From positions 62,001-126,000 of the forward strand of contig JAEWCZ010000010.1 of NCBI GenBank assembly GCA_023390335.1: DNA of 64,000 nt. The letters run 5' to 3'. The DNA comes from Bacillota bacterium (GTDB lineage: Bacteria > Bacillota > Clostridia > Acetivibrionales > DSM-1351). The notes under the pieces were generated by a model, which saw nothing but the letters and a program-made list of their open reading frames with translations, had not been told where the DNA came from and did not search any database. The translations under genes and the position numbers were made by a program. This document shows, one piece after another, positions 37,013 to 45,049 of the stretch. Within the stretch, counting starts at the first letter, position 1; every line of letters starts with the position of its first letter.

Positions 37013-37351
37013 ATGAAAAAAATTGAAATGATTATCAGGCCCGAAAAGCTGGAGGATGTCAAGGAAATATTAAATGAATCACAGATATTCGGTATGACTG
37101 TATTAATGGTTTCAGGCTGCGGACATCAGAAGGGAAGAAAAGAAATATACAGAGGTGCCGAGGTTACAATAAATCTTCTTCCTAAAGTAATGGTTCAAAC
37201 TGTTGTCCACGATGATGCAGTCCAACAAATAATACAAAAGGTTACGGAGAGAGTTAAAACAGGCAATGTAGGCGATGGAAAGATTTTTGTGTATAACGTT
37301 GAAGAAGCAGTGAAAATAAGAACAAGTGAGAGTGGTGAAGATGCTATCTAA
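37013..37351 (+). CDS. glnK: PII nitrogen-regulatory protein 1
   Basis: This PII signal protein binds ATP/ADP and 2-oxoglutarate as a trimer and would gate the ammonium channel encoded downstream. From ATG 37013 it is 112 residues, the canonical size; AAGGAG lies 9 bases upstream. The ATG at 37004 touches the ribosome site and is unlikely. The T-loop reads YRGAEVTIN, so position 51 is Val where enterobacterial PII has the uridylylated Tyr. The C-terminal GDGKIFV signature is intact. It overlaps the next gene by 11 bases. Confidence 0.95.
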   Translation: MKKIEMIIRPEKLEDVKEILNESQIFGMTVLMVSGCGHQKGRKEIYRGAEVTINLLPKVMVQTVVHDDAVQQIIQKVTERVKTGNVGDGKIFVYNVEEAVKIRTSESGEDAI

Positions 37352-37610
37352 AAAAGCTTCAGTTATTTTACTGACCGTATTGTCAGCGGGAATATGTGTC
37401 TCAGGTATATTTTTTATTTTTTACAGCTGGATAAATGACATAACTTTCAAAGTTATAAATACGAATGTACCCGGAATGTTATTCGGCTTGGCTGTTGCAT
37501 ATCTGGGTTTCAGATACCTGCTTTCGGTTATAAAACTAAAAAAAGAGCTATATAAGGCTTCCTCAGTATTTTCATGGAGCAATTTCAGAAAACAAAAGAC
37601 CGCGAGATAA
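37341..37610 (+). CDS. Small two-helix membrane protein in the glnK1-amt1 operon
   Basis: The 89-residue protein has two membrane helices (about 9-31 and 44-62) and a basic C-terminal tail. Its ATG at 37341 lies inside the last codons of glnK1, implying translational coupling; upstream in-frame GTG codons (from 37326) are alternatives. I do not recognise the family. Its position between a PII gene and an Amt gene suggests a role at the ammonium channel, but nothing in the sequence proves it. Confidence 0.6.
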   Translation: MLSKKASVILLTVLSAGICVSGIFFIFYSWINDITFKVINTNVPGMLFGLAVAYLGFRYLLSVIKLKKELYKASSVFSWSNFRKQKTAR

Positions 37611-37656
37611 GCAAGCTGTTTATATATTAAAATTCAGAATGAAATGGGGGATTACG

Positions 37657-39231
37657 ATGAAAAGAGTTGCAAAAATATTAAGTTTTATTTCAGTTATTGC
37701 TATACTGACACTGTTTATTTCAACTGTAGTAATGGCGGCAGGAGACCCTACAGGTGCTTCATATACATCTGTAACAGGAAAGGAAACCCTTTCGGATGTT
37801 GCCAATGCCGCAAGCAGAGCTCAATACAGTGCAAACTTTGTTTGGATTATGATTACCGGGTTTATGGTGTTTTTCTTCCAGTGCGGCTTTGCAATGGTTG
37901 AAACAGGTTTTTGCCGTGGTAAAAATGCCGCTCATACAATAACAATGAACTTGATGGTGTTTCTTGTTGGTGCGATAGGGTATTTCCTTGTAGGTTTCGC
38001 ATTACAGTTCGGAGGCTCGGGAGGAGCTGTAGGCTTGGGAACAGGCGGATCAGTTTTAAATGGTATGCTCTCAATTCCAGGGCTGGGAGGAATGCTTGGG
38101 TACAAGGGATTCTTCCTGCAGAGCGGAGGAACCTATGATGCAGGCATATACGCTTTATTCTTCTTCCAGATGGTGTTTATGGACACTACTTGTACTATTC
38201 CGACAGGAGCAGTTGCAGAAAGAGTAAAATATTCAGCTGTTGTTATTGCTTCCTTCTTCATATCGATGATATACTATCCCATCTTCGGAAACTGGGTGTG
38301 GGGCGGAGGATGGATGGCTACACTTGGCAAAAACTTTGGTTTAGGGCATGGTGTTATTGATTTTGCAGGGTCTGCGGTAGTCCATTCTATGGGTGGTATG
38401 ATGGCTATAGCTGCTGCTATAGTTATAGGACCGAGAATAGGAAAGTTCAAAAAAGACGGTACGGCAAGAGCATTTCCTGGACATCATATACCTATGGCAG
38501 TAGTAGGAACGATTATTCTGTTCTTCTGCTGGTTTTCCTTTAATGCCGGTTCCACTCTTAATGCAGGGGATTTCAGACTGGCAGTTGTTGCTACAAACAC
38601 TATGATAGCCGGAGCTATTGGCGGACTGGTTGCAATGTTCTATATGTGGGGCAAATACGGGAAACCCGACCCTTCCATGACTTGCAATGGAGCACTTGCG
38701 GGTCTGGTGGCAATTACTGCCCCATGTGCATTTGTTAATGCAATTTCCTCCTTTATTATAGGTGCGCTTGCCGGAATACTGGTTTGCATTTCAGTAGCTT
38801 TTGTAGAAAACAAGTTGAAGCTTGATGATCCGGTTGGAGCAATCTCAGTTCATGCAGTAAACGGTGTATTTGGAGTTATATGTGTAGGATTATTTGCAGA
38901 CGGAAGTTATGGTGATGGTATTAACGGTGTAGCAGGTGGAGTCAAAGGCTTGTTCTATGGAGATGCATCACAGTTGGTTGCACAGTTGATAGCGGTAGGA
39001 GTTCTTATAGTTTGGGGCTTTGGAGTCTCATATGTATTCTGGAGGTTCCTTGACAAGGTCTGGGGTATAAGGGTTAGCCCTGAGGTTGAGATCGAGGGCT
39101 GTGATCTTGAGGAAATGGGAGCCTACGGATATCCTGATTTTCAGATTGTTAAGTCAGAATTGGATTTCCAAAAAGCAGATGACATGTATTTAAGTAAATT
39201 GAAAGTAAAAGATTCAAGTTTAAAGATGTAG
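37657..39231 (+). CDS. amt: Ammonium transporter 1, with signal peptide
   Basis: This Amt/Rh channel conducts ammonium across the membrane. The 524-residue product begins with a likely cleavable signal peptide (about 1-32, ending VVMAAG), as in E. coli AmtB, then about 11 helices. The twin-His pore residues fall in DFAGSAVVHSMGG and ISVHAVNGVFG. The C-terminal cytoplasmic tail is long (about 60 residues). ATG 37657 is chosen because GGGGG lies 5-6 bases upstream; the ATG at 37639 has no ribosome site. Third in the operon, after the PII gene that would regulate it. Confidence 0.94.
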   Translation: MKRVAKILSFISVIAILTLFISTVVMAAGDPTGASYTSVTGKETLSDVANAASRAQYSANFVWIMITGFMVFFFQCGFAMVETGFCRGKNAAHTITMNLMVFLVGAIGYFLVGFALQFGGSGGAVGLGTGGSVLNGMLSIPGLGGMLGYKGFFLQSGGTYDAGIYALFFFQMVFMDTTCTIPTGAVAERVKYSAVVIASFFISMIYYPIFGNWVWGGGWMATLGKNFGLGHGVIDFAGSAVVHSMGGMMAIAAAIVIGPRIGKFKKDGTARAFPGHHIPMAVVGTIILFFCWFSFNAGSTLNAGDFRLAVVATNTMIAGAIGGLVAMFYMWGKYGKPDPSMTCNGALAGLVAITAPCAFVNAISSFIIGALAGILVCISVAFVENKLKLDDPVGAISVHAVNGVFGVICVGLFADGSYGDGINGVAGGVKGLFYGDASQLVAQLIAVGVLIVWGFGVSYVFWRFLDKVWGIRVSPEVEIEGCDLEEMGAYGYPDFQIVKSELDFQKADDMYLSKLKVKDSSLKM

Positions 39232-39246
39232 ATTTGAATAACTGAG

Positions 39247-39304
39247 TAAAAGGGTTGTCGCAAAACAGAAAAACTTTCTGTTTTGCAACAGCCCTTTTAA
39301 GTTT
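39247..39304 (+). terminator. Bidirectional terminator after amt1
   Basis: AAAAGGGTTGT...GCAAAACAGAAA pairs with TTTCTGTTTTGC...ACA.CCCTTTT over about 22 bp (39247-39298). It is symmetrical enough to stop the convergent gdx transcript too. Confidence 0.85.
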
Positions 39305-39322
39305 TGTAAAGCAAATCTCATA

Positions 39323-39643
39323 CTAATGTGCAGATACCACCTTTAAACCTACTATTCCAACTACTATAAAACTGATACAAATCAATCTGATTATATCAAC
39401 AGGCTCTTTAAATAAAATTATTCCTAAAACTACAGTACCAACAGTACCAATTCCGGTCCAAATTGCGTATGCCGTACCAAGGGGAAGGCTCTTTAGTGCC
39501 AACGATAAAAAGAAAAAACTTGCTATCATACCTGTTATAGTGAGAATACTTGGTATAGGTTTTGTAAACCCATGAGAGTATTTTAATCCTACTGCCCAGC
39601 CTGTTTCTAACAGACCCGCAATTATCAGCATTACCCATTTCAT
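39323..39643 (-). CDS. gdx: Guanidinium exporter, SMR family
   Basis: The 106-residue, four-helix small multidrug resistance protein is of the SugE/Gdx subtype, which exports guanidinium in exchange for protons as an antiparallel dimer. The essential Glu is E13 in GLLETGWAVGLKYSHGF. KSLPLGTAYAIWTGIG is the Gdx signature. The assignment to Gdx rather than a quaternary-ammonium pump is strongly supported by the guanidine-I riboswitch just upstream. AAGGAG precedes the ATG. Monocistronic. Confidence 0.95.
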   Translation of the reverse strand: MKWVMLIIAGLLETGWAVGLKYSHGFTKPIPSILTITGMIASFFFLSLALKSLPLGTAYAIWTGIGTVGTVVLGIILFKEPVDIIRLICISFIVVGIVGLKVVSAH

Positions 39644-39671
39644 ATGCTACACTCCTTATAAAATAGAAACC

Positions 39672-39812
39672 AAAAAAGCCTTAGGTGATATTAGTATAAA
39701 ATATCTCCCAGGCTTTTATCCTTCCGTGAACACAGTAAACTGTGCGTTTTATCTTGGACCAGACCAGCTATTTAATTTAGCTGCGGAACCCTATAAAACT
39801 ATATGCTATTTT
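39672..39812 (-). promoter_or_regulatory. Guanidine-I (ykkC) riboswitch with terminator
   Basis: Reading the minus strand, the conserved ykkC segments appear in order: ATAGGGTTCCGC (about 39795-39784), CTGGTCCAAGA, then ACGGAAGGATAAAAGCC and GGGAGA (ending near 39703). The last conserved part overlaps the 5' arm of a terminator: AAAGCC...GATATT pairs with AATATC...GGCTTT, then Ts, 39717-39672. Guanidine binding should prevent termination and turn on gdx. Confidence 0.92.
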
Positions 39813-39823
39813 GTGTTACATAG

Positions 39824-39852
39824 ATAATATCAAAAGGTGTACGGCTAGTCAA
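39824..39852 (-). promoter_or_regulatory. Promoter of the guanidine riboswitch-gdx unit
   Basis: On the minus strand TTGACT (39852-39847), a 17-base spacer and TATTAT (39829-39824), immediately upstream of the aptamer. Confidence 0.7.
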
Positions 39853-39864
39853 TAGATGACAAAA

Positions 39865-41055
39865 TTAGGCTGCTGAATCACTCAATCCGTGCTTTGAACT
39901 GAATACAATCTTTAGCAGTGCCGGAGTAATTACTGTTGTAAGTATAACTACAATTAACGTTGGAATGTATATTTCCTCGGAGATAATCTTGTTTTGCATT
40001 CCGATGTTTGCTGTAATAATGGCAACCTCGCCTCTAGAGATCATACCTACACCAATCTGAATACATTCACGCTTACTCATTTTGAATAGCTTTGCTGCTC
40101 CTCCGCATCCAAAGAGCTTGCCCACAACCGCTATCACAAACATAACAAGGGTGATAAGAATAACTTCAGAGCTCAACCCCTTGATATCGGCTGCTATACC
40201 TACGCTTGCAAAAAATATCAGTGATAAAAAGCCCGATGATATGGCTTTAACATTTTTCTCAATGTAATCTCTGTGTATGAACTGTGAAAGTGTCAAGCCA
40301 CAGATATATGCACCTGTTATAGCAGCAATACCAAGTAGTTCTGAAATAAACGCCAAAATAAGGGCCATGGCTATTGCATAGGTTAAAAGGTCGCGCTTAT
40401 GACTGCCGTCAGCCTTAATTTTATTAATGAATTTTGGCACAATTGCAATCATAAAAACTGAAATTACACAGAATGCAATTATTTTAACAAAGGTCAGAAC
40501 AAGGCTAATTACGGCATCTGAACCGGATGCACCGCTTCCTACAGTTTTTGATACGGCAAGAACTATTGATATGAGAATCAAGCCTAGAACATCGTCAATA
40601 ACAGCGGCACCCAGGATATTTACCCCGGATTTTGTATTTAGCTTGCCAAGTTCGTTAAGTGTTTCAACTGAAATACTGACGCTTGTAGCTGTGAGAATTA
40701 CACCCACAAAGAGGTTTTCCCAGAAGTTTGTAAAAAACAGATACGCAGCAGCTGTTCCCAGAATCAAAGGCACAATTACTCCGCCCAAAGCAATAGCGAG
40801 GGATGTTTTACCGGCTTTTTTCAGTTCGTCCACGTTAGTTTCCAGACCGGCAAGAAACATAAGCATAATTACGCCCAATTCGGACAGCAGCTTTACATGT
40901 TCAGTATAATCAACAAGCTTCAAAACCGCAGGGCCGAGAATAACACCTGCAATTAATGCGCCCAATACCTCAGGCATTTTGAATTTCCTGCTTACAAGCC
41001 CTCCAATTTTTGTAAAAATTAGAATAAGGGCGATATCAATAAGAACCTTCTCCAA
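39865..41055 (-). CDS. CPA2 cation/proton antiporter (KefB/NapA type), no TrkA domain
   Basis: The 396-residue membrane protein has about 12-13 helices of the Na+/H+ exchanger fold (PF00999). Motifs include LAGLETNVDELKK and AAVIDDVLGLILIS, whose Asp pair is the transport site of electrogenic members. There is no C-terminal TrkA-N domain. It would exchange K+ or Na+ for H+. The TTG at 41055 is preferred because AAGAAGGTG lies 5 bases upstream; the ATG at 41097 has no ribosome site. A structured leader and its own promoter precede it. Confidence 0.88.
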   Translation of the reverse strand: MEKVLIDIALILIFTKIGGLVSRKFKMPEVLGALIAGVILGPAVLKLVDYTEHVKLLSELGVIMLMFLAGLETNVDELKKAGKTSLAIALGGVIVPLILGTAAAYLFFTNFWENLFVGVILTATSVSISVETLNELGKLNTKSGVNILGAAVIDDVLGLILISIVLAVSKTVGSGASGSDAVISLVLTFVKIIAFCVISVFMIAIVPKFINKIKADGSHKRDLLTYAIAMALILAFISELLGIAAITGAYICGLTLSQFIHRDYIEKNVKAISSGFLSLIFFASVGIAADIKGLSSEVILITLVMFVIAVVGKLFGCGGAAKLFKMSKRECIQIGVGMISRGEVAIITANIGMQNKIISEEIYIPTLIVVILTTVITPALLKIVFSSKHGLSDSAA

Positions 41056-41109
41056 ATTTACACCTTCTTTACTTTTTATTAATCTTTGAATATTCATTCA
41101 ACATTATGT

Positions 41110-41208
41110 AGTGTGAATTTTCCATTTACATAAATAAAAAGGAAAGTCACTAACGGACTCCCCTCATTGGAAGACAGAAAACAAATTATCAAACAGAAAT
41201 CTCACACT
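41110..41208 (-). promoter_or_regulatory. Structured leader of the cation antiporter gene
   Basis: The predicted transcript begins at about 41208. Its first 14 bases (41208-41195) can pair with 41123-41110 over 13 of 14 positions, closing a domain of about 100 bases. Inside, GGGGAGTC (41163-41156) pairs with GACTTTCC (41148-41141) and is followed by TTTTTATTTA, an intrinsic terminator. It matches no riboswitch class I know, but the architecture is that of an attenuator. Confidence 0.5.
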
Positions 41209-41211
41209 ATC

Positions 41212-41220
41212 ATTATACCA
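41212..41220 (-). promoter_or_regulatory. Extended -10 promoter of the antiporter gene
   Basis: TGG-TATAAT on the minus strand (41220-41212). TTGTTG lies 18 bases upstream of the hexamer as a poor -35. The region 41221-41338 up to the divergent ABC gene shows nothing else. Confidence 0.5.
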
Positions 41221-41338
41221 TGATAATCCATAAATCAACAAGCACCTTTGATTCATAGGGAATCTTTTATTTTTTGTAATACCAGAGCATATATTAGAAA
41301 TATAATCCATATTATCAGGCTTATATGAGGTAGAACTT

Positions 41339-42121
41339 ATGCTAGAAATGAGAGATGTTAGTATTTACTATGAATCAAACGGAGAACAACAACAAGTCGC
41401 AGGGCCTATAACCTTACAGGTGGCCAACAGTGAGACTTGTGCCATAATTGGCCCGTCAGGGTGCGGAAAGACAAGCTTACTCAGAATTATGGCGGGAGTC
41501 CAAAACAACTTTGAAGGTAGGGTAAGGCTAGATGGAGAGGATTTGAAGCCAACCTTACACCGAATTGCATATATTCCTCAGAATAGCGGATTTCTTAGAT
41601 GGAAAACCATTCGTAATAACTGTCTGCTACCTGTAAAAATCAGAAAGCTACCTTTGGATAGGGAAGTTTACTCAAGACTGCGGGAAATAACTAACCGCAT
41701 GGAAATAGAGGATATATTGGACAGATACCCATCACAAGTTAGCGGAGGACAGCTTCAAAGGGCTGCAGTGGCTAGAAGTCTTATGATAAAGCCGGATTTG
41801 TTGCTGATGGATGAACCTTTTTCTGCATTGGATGCCCTGACACGTGAATATGCACAGAATATGTTACGTTGTGTTCTGAAGGATTTCAAGGCTACGGCAG
41901 TACTTGTTACTCATAGCATAGAAGAGGCTGTCTTCTTGGCTGACAGAGTAATTGTACTTTCAGCCTCTCCGGGGAAGATTATTGCTGATATTACAACTTT
42001 AAGCAGCGAATATGAAGATAGGTCAGCAGTCCGTTACACAAAGCTTACAGCAATAGTAAGGCAATTGATAAAAGATGAGTGGGAGGGCAACTGTGAAGAA
42101 GAAGGTAATAGTGTATGTTAA
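41339..42121 (+). CDS. ABC transporter ATPase (SsuB/TauB/NrtD type)
   Basis: The 260-residue nucleotide-binding subunit has Walker A GPSGCGKTS, signature VSGGQLQRAAVAR, Walker B LLLMDEPFSALD and H-loop VTHSIEEA. It is of the nitrate/sulfonate/taurine importer class. It overlaps the permease gene by 29 bases. No binding protein adjoins the pair; the orphan lipoprotein gene at 35858-36802 is the likely partner. Substrate unknown; taurine, alkane sulfonates, nitrate or a thiamine precursor are family options. Confidence 0.92.
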   Translation: MLEMRDVSIYYESNGEQQQVAGPITLQVANSETCAIIGPSGCGKTSLLRIMAGVQNNFEGRVRLDGEDLKPTLHRIAYIPQNSGFLRWKTIRNNCLLPVKIRKLPLDREVYSRLREITNRMEIEDILDRYPSQVSGGQLQRAAVARSLMIKPDLLLMDEPFSALDALTREYAQNMLRCVLKDFKATAVLVTHSIEEAVFLADRVIVLSASPGKIIADITTLSSEYEDRSAVRYTKLTAIVRQLIKDEWEGNCEEEGNSVC

Positions 42122-42827
42122 AGGTATGTTAATTATAAATTTGATATGGTATGCAATACACCTAATATTTAACACAAGAATAATTCCTGACCCTTTAAGA
42201 GTTTATGGAAGTTTTTATTTATTTGTTCAAGAAGGTATGCTCTGGCATATCGGTAGTAGTCTCTGGAGGATATTTGCCGGAGTACTAATAGCACTTTTAC
42301 TGGGATCCTTTTTAGGGTACAAAATGGCTGTATCAAATACATGGAATAAAATTCTAAACCCACTGGTATTTTTCACATATCCTGTTCCCAAAACAGCACT
42401 CCTCCCTATAATTATGACCATATTCGGGTTAGGTGGGGCTTCCAAAATAATTCTCATAGCAATGATAATCATATTTCAGATAATAATAAGCGTTAGAGAT
42501 TCAGTTGCAGGAATAGATAGAGAGTGTATTTACAATATAAGGAGTATGGGGGCATCCCAAGTTCAGATTCTATACCATGTTGTTATACCTTATATTATAC
42601 CGAGCATATTGACCAGCTTGCGAGTAACGATAGGCTCTGCACTGTCAATTCTATTTTTCTGCGAGGCTTATGGTACTTCGTGGGGGATGGGGTATTATAT
42701 TCTTGATGCCTGGACCAGGATAGATTATATCAGTATGTACAAGGGAATTATTATATTGTCTTCAGTGGGGATAGCATTGTTTTTTGTGATTGATATACTA
42801 GAACAAAAAATAATTAAATGGAGATAA
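42093..42827 (+). CDS. ABC transporter permease (SsuC/TauC type)
   Basis: The 244-residue permease has about six membrane helices and the EAA-like loop NIRSMGASQVQILYHVVIP. It pairs with the ATPase gene it overlaps. The GTG at 42093 is chosen because GGAGGG lies 5 bases upstream; the ATG at 42075 has no ribosome site and would overlap the ATPase more. Its product would bring the solute delivered by an SsuA-like lipoprotein into the cell. Confidence 0.9.
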   Translation: MKKKVIVYVKGMLIINLIWYAIHLIFNTRIIPDPLRVYGSFYLFVQEGMLWHIGSSLWRIFAGVLIALLLGSFLGYKMAVSNTWNKILNPLVFFTYPVPKTALLPIIMTIFGLGGASKIILIAMIIIFQIIISVRDSVAGIDRECIYNIRSMGASQVQILYHVVIPYIIPSILTSLRVTIGSALSILFFCEAYGTSWGMGYYILDAWTRIDYISMYKGIIILSSVGIALFFVIDILEQKIIKWR

Positions 42828-42924
42828 ATTTCTTTTGCAAGGCTTTACTTATGGTATATAATAATTTATGTCAACTTTTTGTTTGGACAAGTTGTATTTC
42901 TTATAAACAGAGGTGTACATAGCC

Positions 42925-44238
42925 GTGAATTTATTATCGAAGTTCAGGGAAATTTACTTTAATAAAGAAAGCCTTTCCGATGAAGATATGAGGATATCAA
43001 GGAAAATATCAATTTTTGAGGGCTGTACCGCAAGAAGTATTCTTACTCTAACCAGCGGAGCTTTTTTGGTTGGGTTTGCTAAATACCTTGGCGCAAGCAA
43101 TGAAAAGTCTGGAATTATAGCTGCAATTCCCGTATTGGCGGGAATAGTGACGGTGTTTTCCCCTATAGTTCTTGAGAAACTGGAAAGCAGAAAATTGCTG
43201 ACCTGTATGCTATGCTTTATCGGAAGATTAATGATGGGGCTAATGATACTTATACCTTTTATAAGTCCATACAAAACAGTCAGAGTTCAATTATTGATAT
43301 GGGTATTCTTCATTGCAAATTTAATTTTGGCCTTTACAATTCCATATGCACAGACGTGGCTACTAAATATAACCCCCGAAAGAATAAGGGGTGCCTATTA
43401 TGGTAAACGGGAATCAATAGTTCTGGGTACAGTTACCGTTGTTACCCTTCTTATGGGGCAAGTTTTGGATAAATTTGAGCAGATAGGGCACCAATTTACT
43501 GGATTTATTGTATTATACTCTTTTGTTATTGTTACCGCTTTTATAAATATTACATTGTTTTCAAGAATTAAAGAGCCGGTTAATCCTGTTTTAAAAACAG
43601 GAGTTTCAATTAAGAATTTATTTACACTGCCGTTAAAAAATAAGAATTTTATGAAAATAACTTTCATAACTCTATTCTGGAATCTGGGCTATCAAATTGC
43701 TTTCCCTTTTACCTCGGTTTATATGATATCGACCCTTCATTTGAGATATGGACTTGTTACGGTAATGGCCGTTCTGGCTTCAATTACAAGTGTTGTATCA
43801 GTTAGGTTCTGGGGAAGAATTGCAGATAAAAAATCATGGATTTATATTATGAAGCTAATGATTGTCCTACAGATTTTAAGCTTTCTAACTTGGTTTTTCA
43901 TAAATGCGGACACTGTGTATATTCTGATGCCTATAGCGCATATACTTGGTGGTGCCGCAATTTCGGGAGTAAACATATCTGTGAACAATTTGCAGTACAG
44001 TTACTCTCCTGCGGATAATAAGACGGTATACATGGGATTTTCTTCGGCAGTAAACGGTATTATAGGGTTCGTAGGTACTTTAATGGGTTCATTTTTTATT
44101 AAGGTTACAGAAACTTGCGGGGTTTCTCCGGCAGGCTTTTCAATTGGCAATATGCAGCTGTTGTTTTTAGCAGCAGTGCTTGTTTTGACAGTTAGTATTT
44201 TTAGCATTTCAAAATTTAGGATAAGCAGTTCTTCATAA
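42925..44238 (+). CDS. Major facilitator superfamily transporter
   Basis: The 437-residue integral membrane protein has about 12 helices and the MFS loop NITPERIRGAYYGKRES. A second half begins near residue 230 (FMKITFITLFWNLGYQIAFPF). The GTG at 42925 is preferred because AGAGG lies about 11 bases upstream, whereas the GTG at 42913 is part of that site. No neighbouring gene suggests a substrate. It stands about 100 bases from the ABC permease gene. Confidence 0.85.
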   Translation: MNLLSKFREIYFNKESLSDEDMRISRKISIFEGCTARSILTLTSGAFLVGFAKYLGASNEKSGIIAAIPVLAGIVTVFSPIVLEKLESRKLLTCMLCFIGRLMMGLMILIPFISPYKTVRVQLLIWVFFIANLILAFTIPYAQTWLLNITPERIRGAYYGKRESIVLGTVTVVTLLMGQVLDKFEQIGHQFTGFIVLYSFVIVTAFINITLFSRIKEPVNPVLKTGVSIKNLFTLPLKNKNFMKITFITLFWNLGYQIAFPFTSVYMISTLHLRYGLVTVMAVLASITSVVSVRFWGRIADKKSWIYIMKLMIVLQILSFLTWFFINADTVYILMPIAHILGGAAISGVNISVNNLQYSYSPADNKTVYMGFSSAVNGIIGFVGTLMGSFFIKVTETCGVSPAGFSIGNMQLLFLAAVLVLTVSIFSISKFRISSSS

Positions 44239-44277
44239 GTATCTTTAATTATTAAGACATGAAAGGAGAAAATACGA

Positions 44278-44718
44278 ATGAGTAAAAATTATATTTATAT
44301 ACAAAAAGCCCAAAAAGAAGAATACGATGACCTACGAAGTATTTTTTTGAACTCACGAAGAGAAAACTTCAATTGGGTGGAATATGATAGCTTAAAATTA
44401 GATGATTTTGATAGTAGTACAGAAGGAGAATTAATATTAACAGCAAAAATAAGTAATAAGATTGTAGGGTTTATCTCAATTTGGGAAGAAGATAAATTCA
44501 TCCACAATTTATTTGTTTCGTCAAATTCTAAAGGGCTTGGAGTAGGAAAGGCATTGATAAATGAAGCTGTAGAAATAATCGGATTGCCGTTAACCTTGAA
44601 ATGCGTGAAAGCAAATGAAAATGCTTTGAATTTTTACTTATCTCAAGGATGGACAATCGTGGAGGAAGTTACAGAAAAAGAACCTTATTATTTAATGAAA
44701 TATGAAAAAACGCATTAG
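44278..44718 (+). CDS. GNAT-family N-acetyltransferase
   Basis: The 146-residue acetyltransferase has the acetyl-CoA loop motif SNSKGLGVGKALINEA (Q/RxxGxG/A-like) and the C-terminal NENALNFYLSQGWT typical of the RimI/YjaB group. AAAGGAG precedes the ATG. The gene is slightly richer in A than its neighbours. The acceptor substrate cannot be told from sequence or context. Confidence 0.85.
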   Translation: MSKNYIYIQKAQKEEYDDLRSIFLNSRRENFNWVEYDSLKLDDFDSSTEGELILTAKISNKIVGFISIWEEDKFIHNLFVSSNSKGLGVGKALINEAVEIIGLPLTLKCVKANENALNFYLSQGWTIVEEVTEKEPYYLMKYEKTH

Positions 44719-44745
44719 AAAAATAATCATACACCTTTACTCTCG

Positions 44746-44955
44746 TATAAAATTATATCAATGATTGCTTCCAAGATATTTGCAAGAGTTTCTAGCGGCG
44801 CATCTTAGGATATTTTACCGTCGCTCACATTCATCGTCCATGATTCATGGTTTCGCTAAAACCTACCTCGTGATAGGTTTTCCGGTAAAATATCCATGTT
44901 CGCCGATAAACATCTGCAAATATCTTTAACCAAGCTTCCATTGATATAATTTATA
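44746..44955 (-). repeat. MITE-like element, copy 2 (210 bp)
   Basis: Inverted, about 93% identical copy of the element at 25538-25746. Differences cluster in a central hairpin loop, where the flanking AAACCTA/TAGGTTT arms are kept. Termini are TATA at both ends. It lies between the GNAT gene and the convergent 3' end of asnB. The rest of this 331-base gap (44719-44745 and 44956-45049) holds only a small GTTCT/AGAAC hairpin near 45026-45040, possibly the asnB terminator. Confidence 0.75.
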
Positions 44956-45049
44956 CTCCTAAGTACAGGTTAAGATAGATAAGAACTAATTTTGCAGCAG
45001 CTCCTTAAAATTCATGTATCAACACTGTTCTTTATCAGAACCTTTCATT

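Noticed and set aside
40427..40909. Plus-strand frame of 160 codons
   Set aside because: Antisense to the cation antiporter membrane helices; composition is that of a shadow frame.
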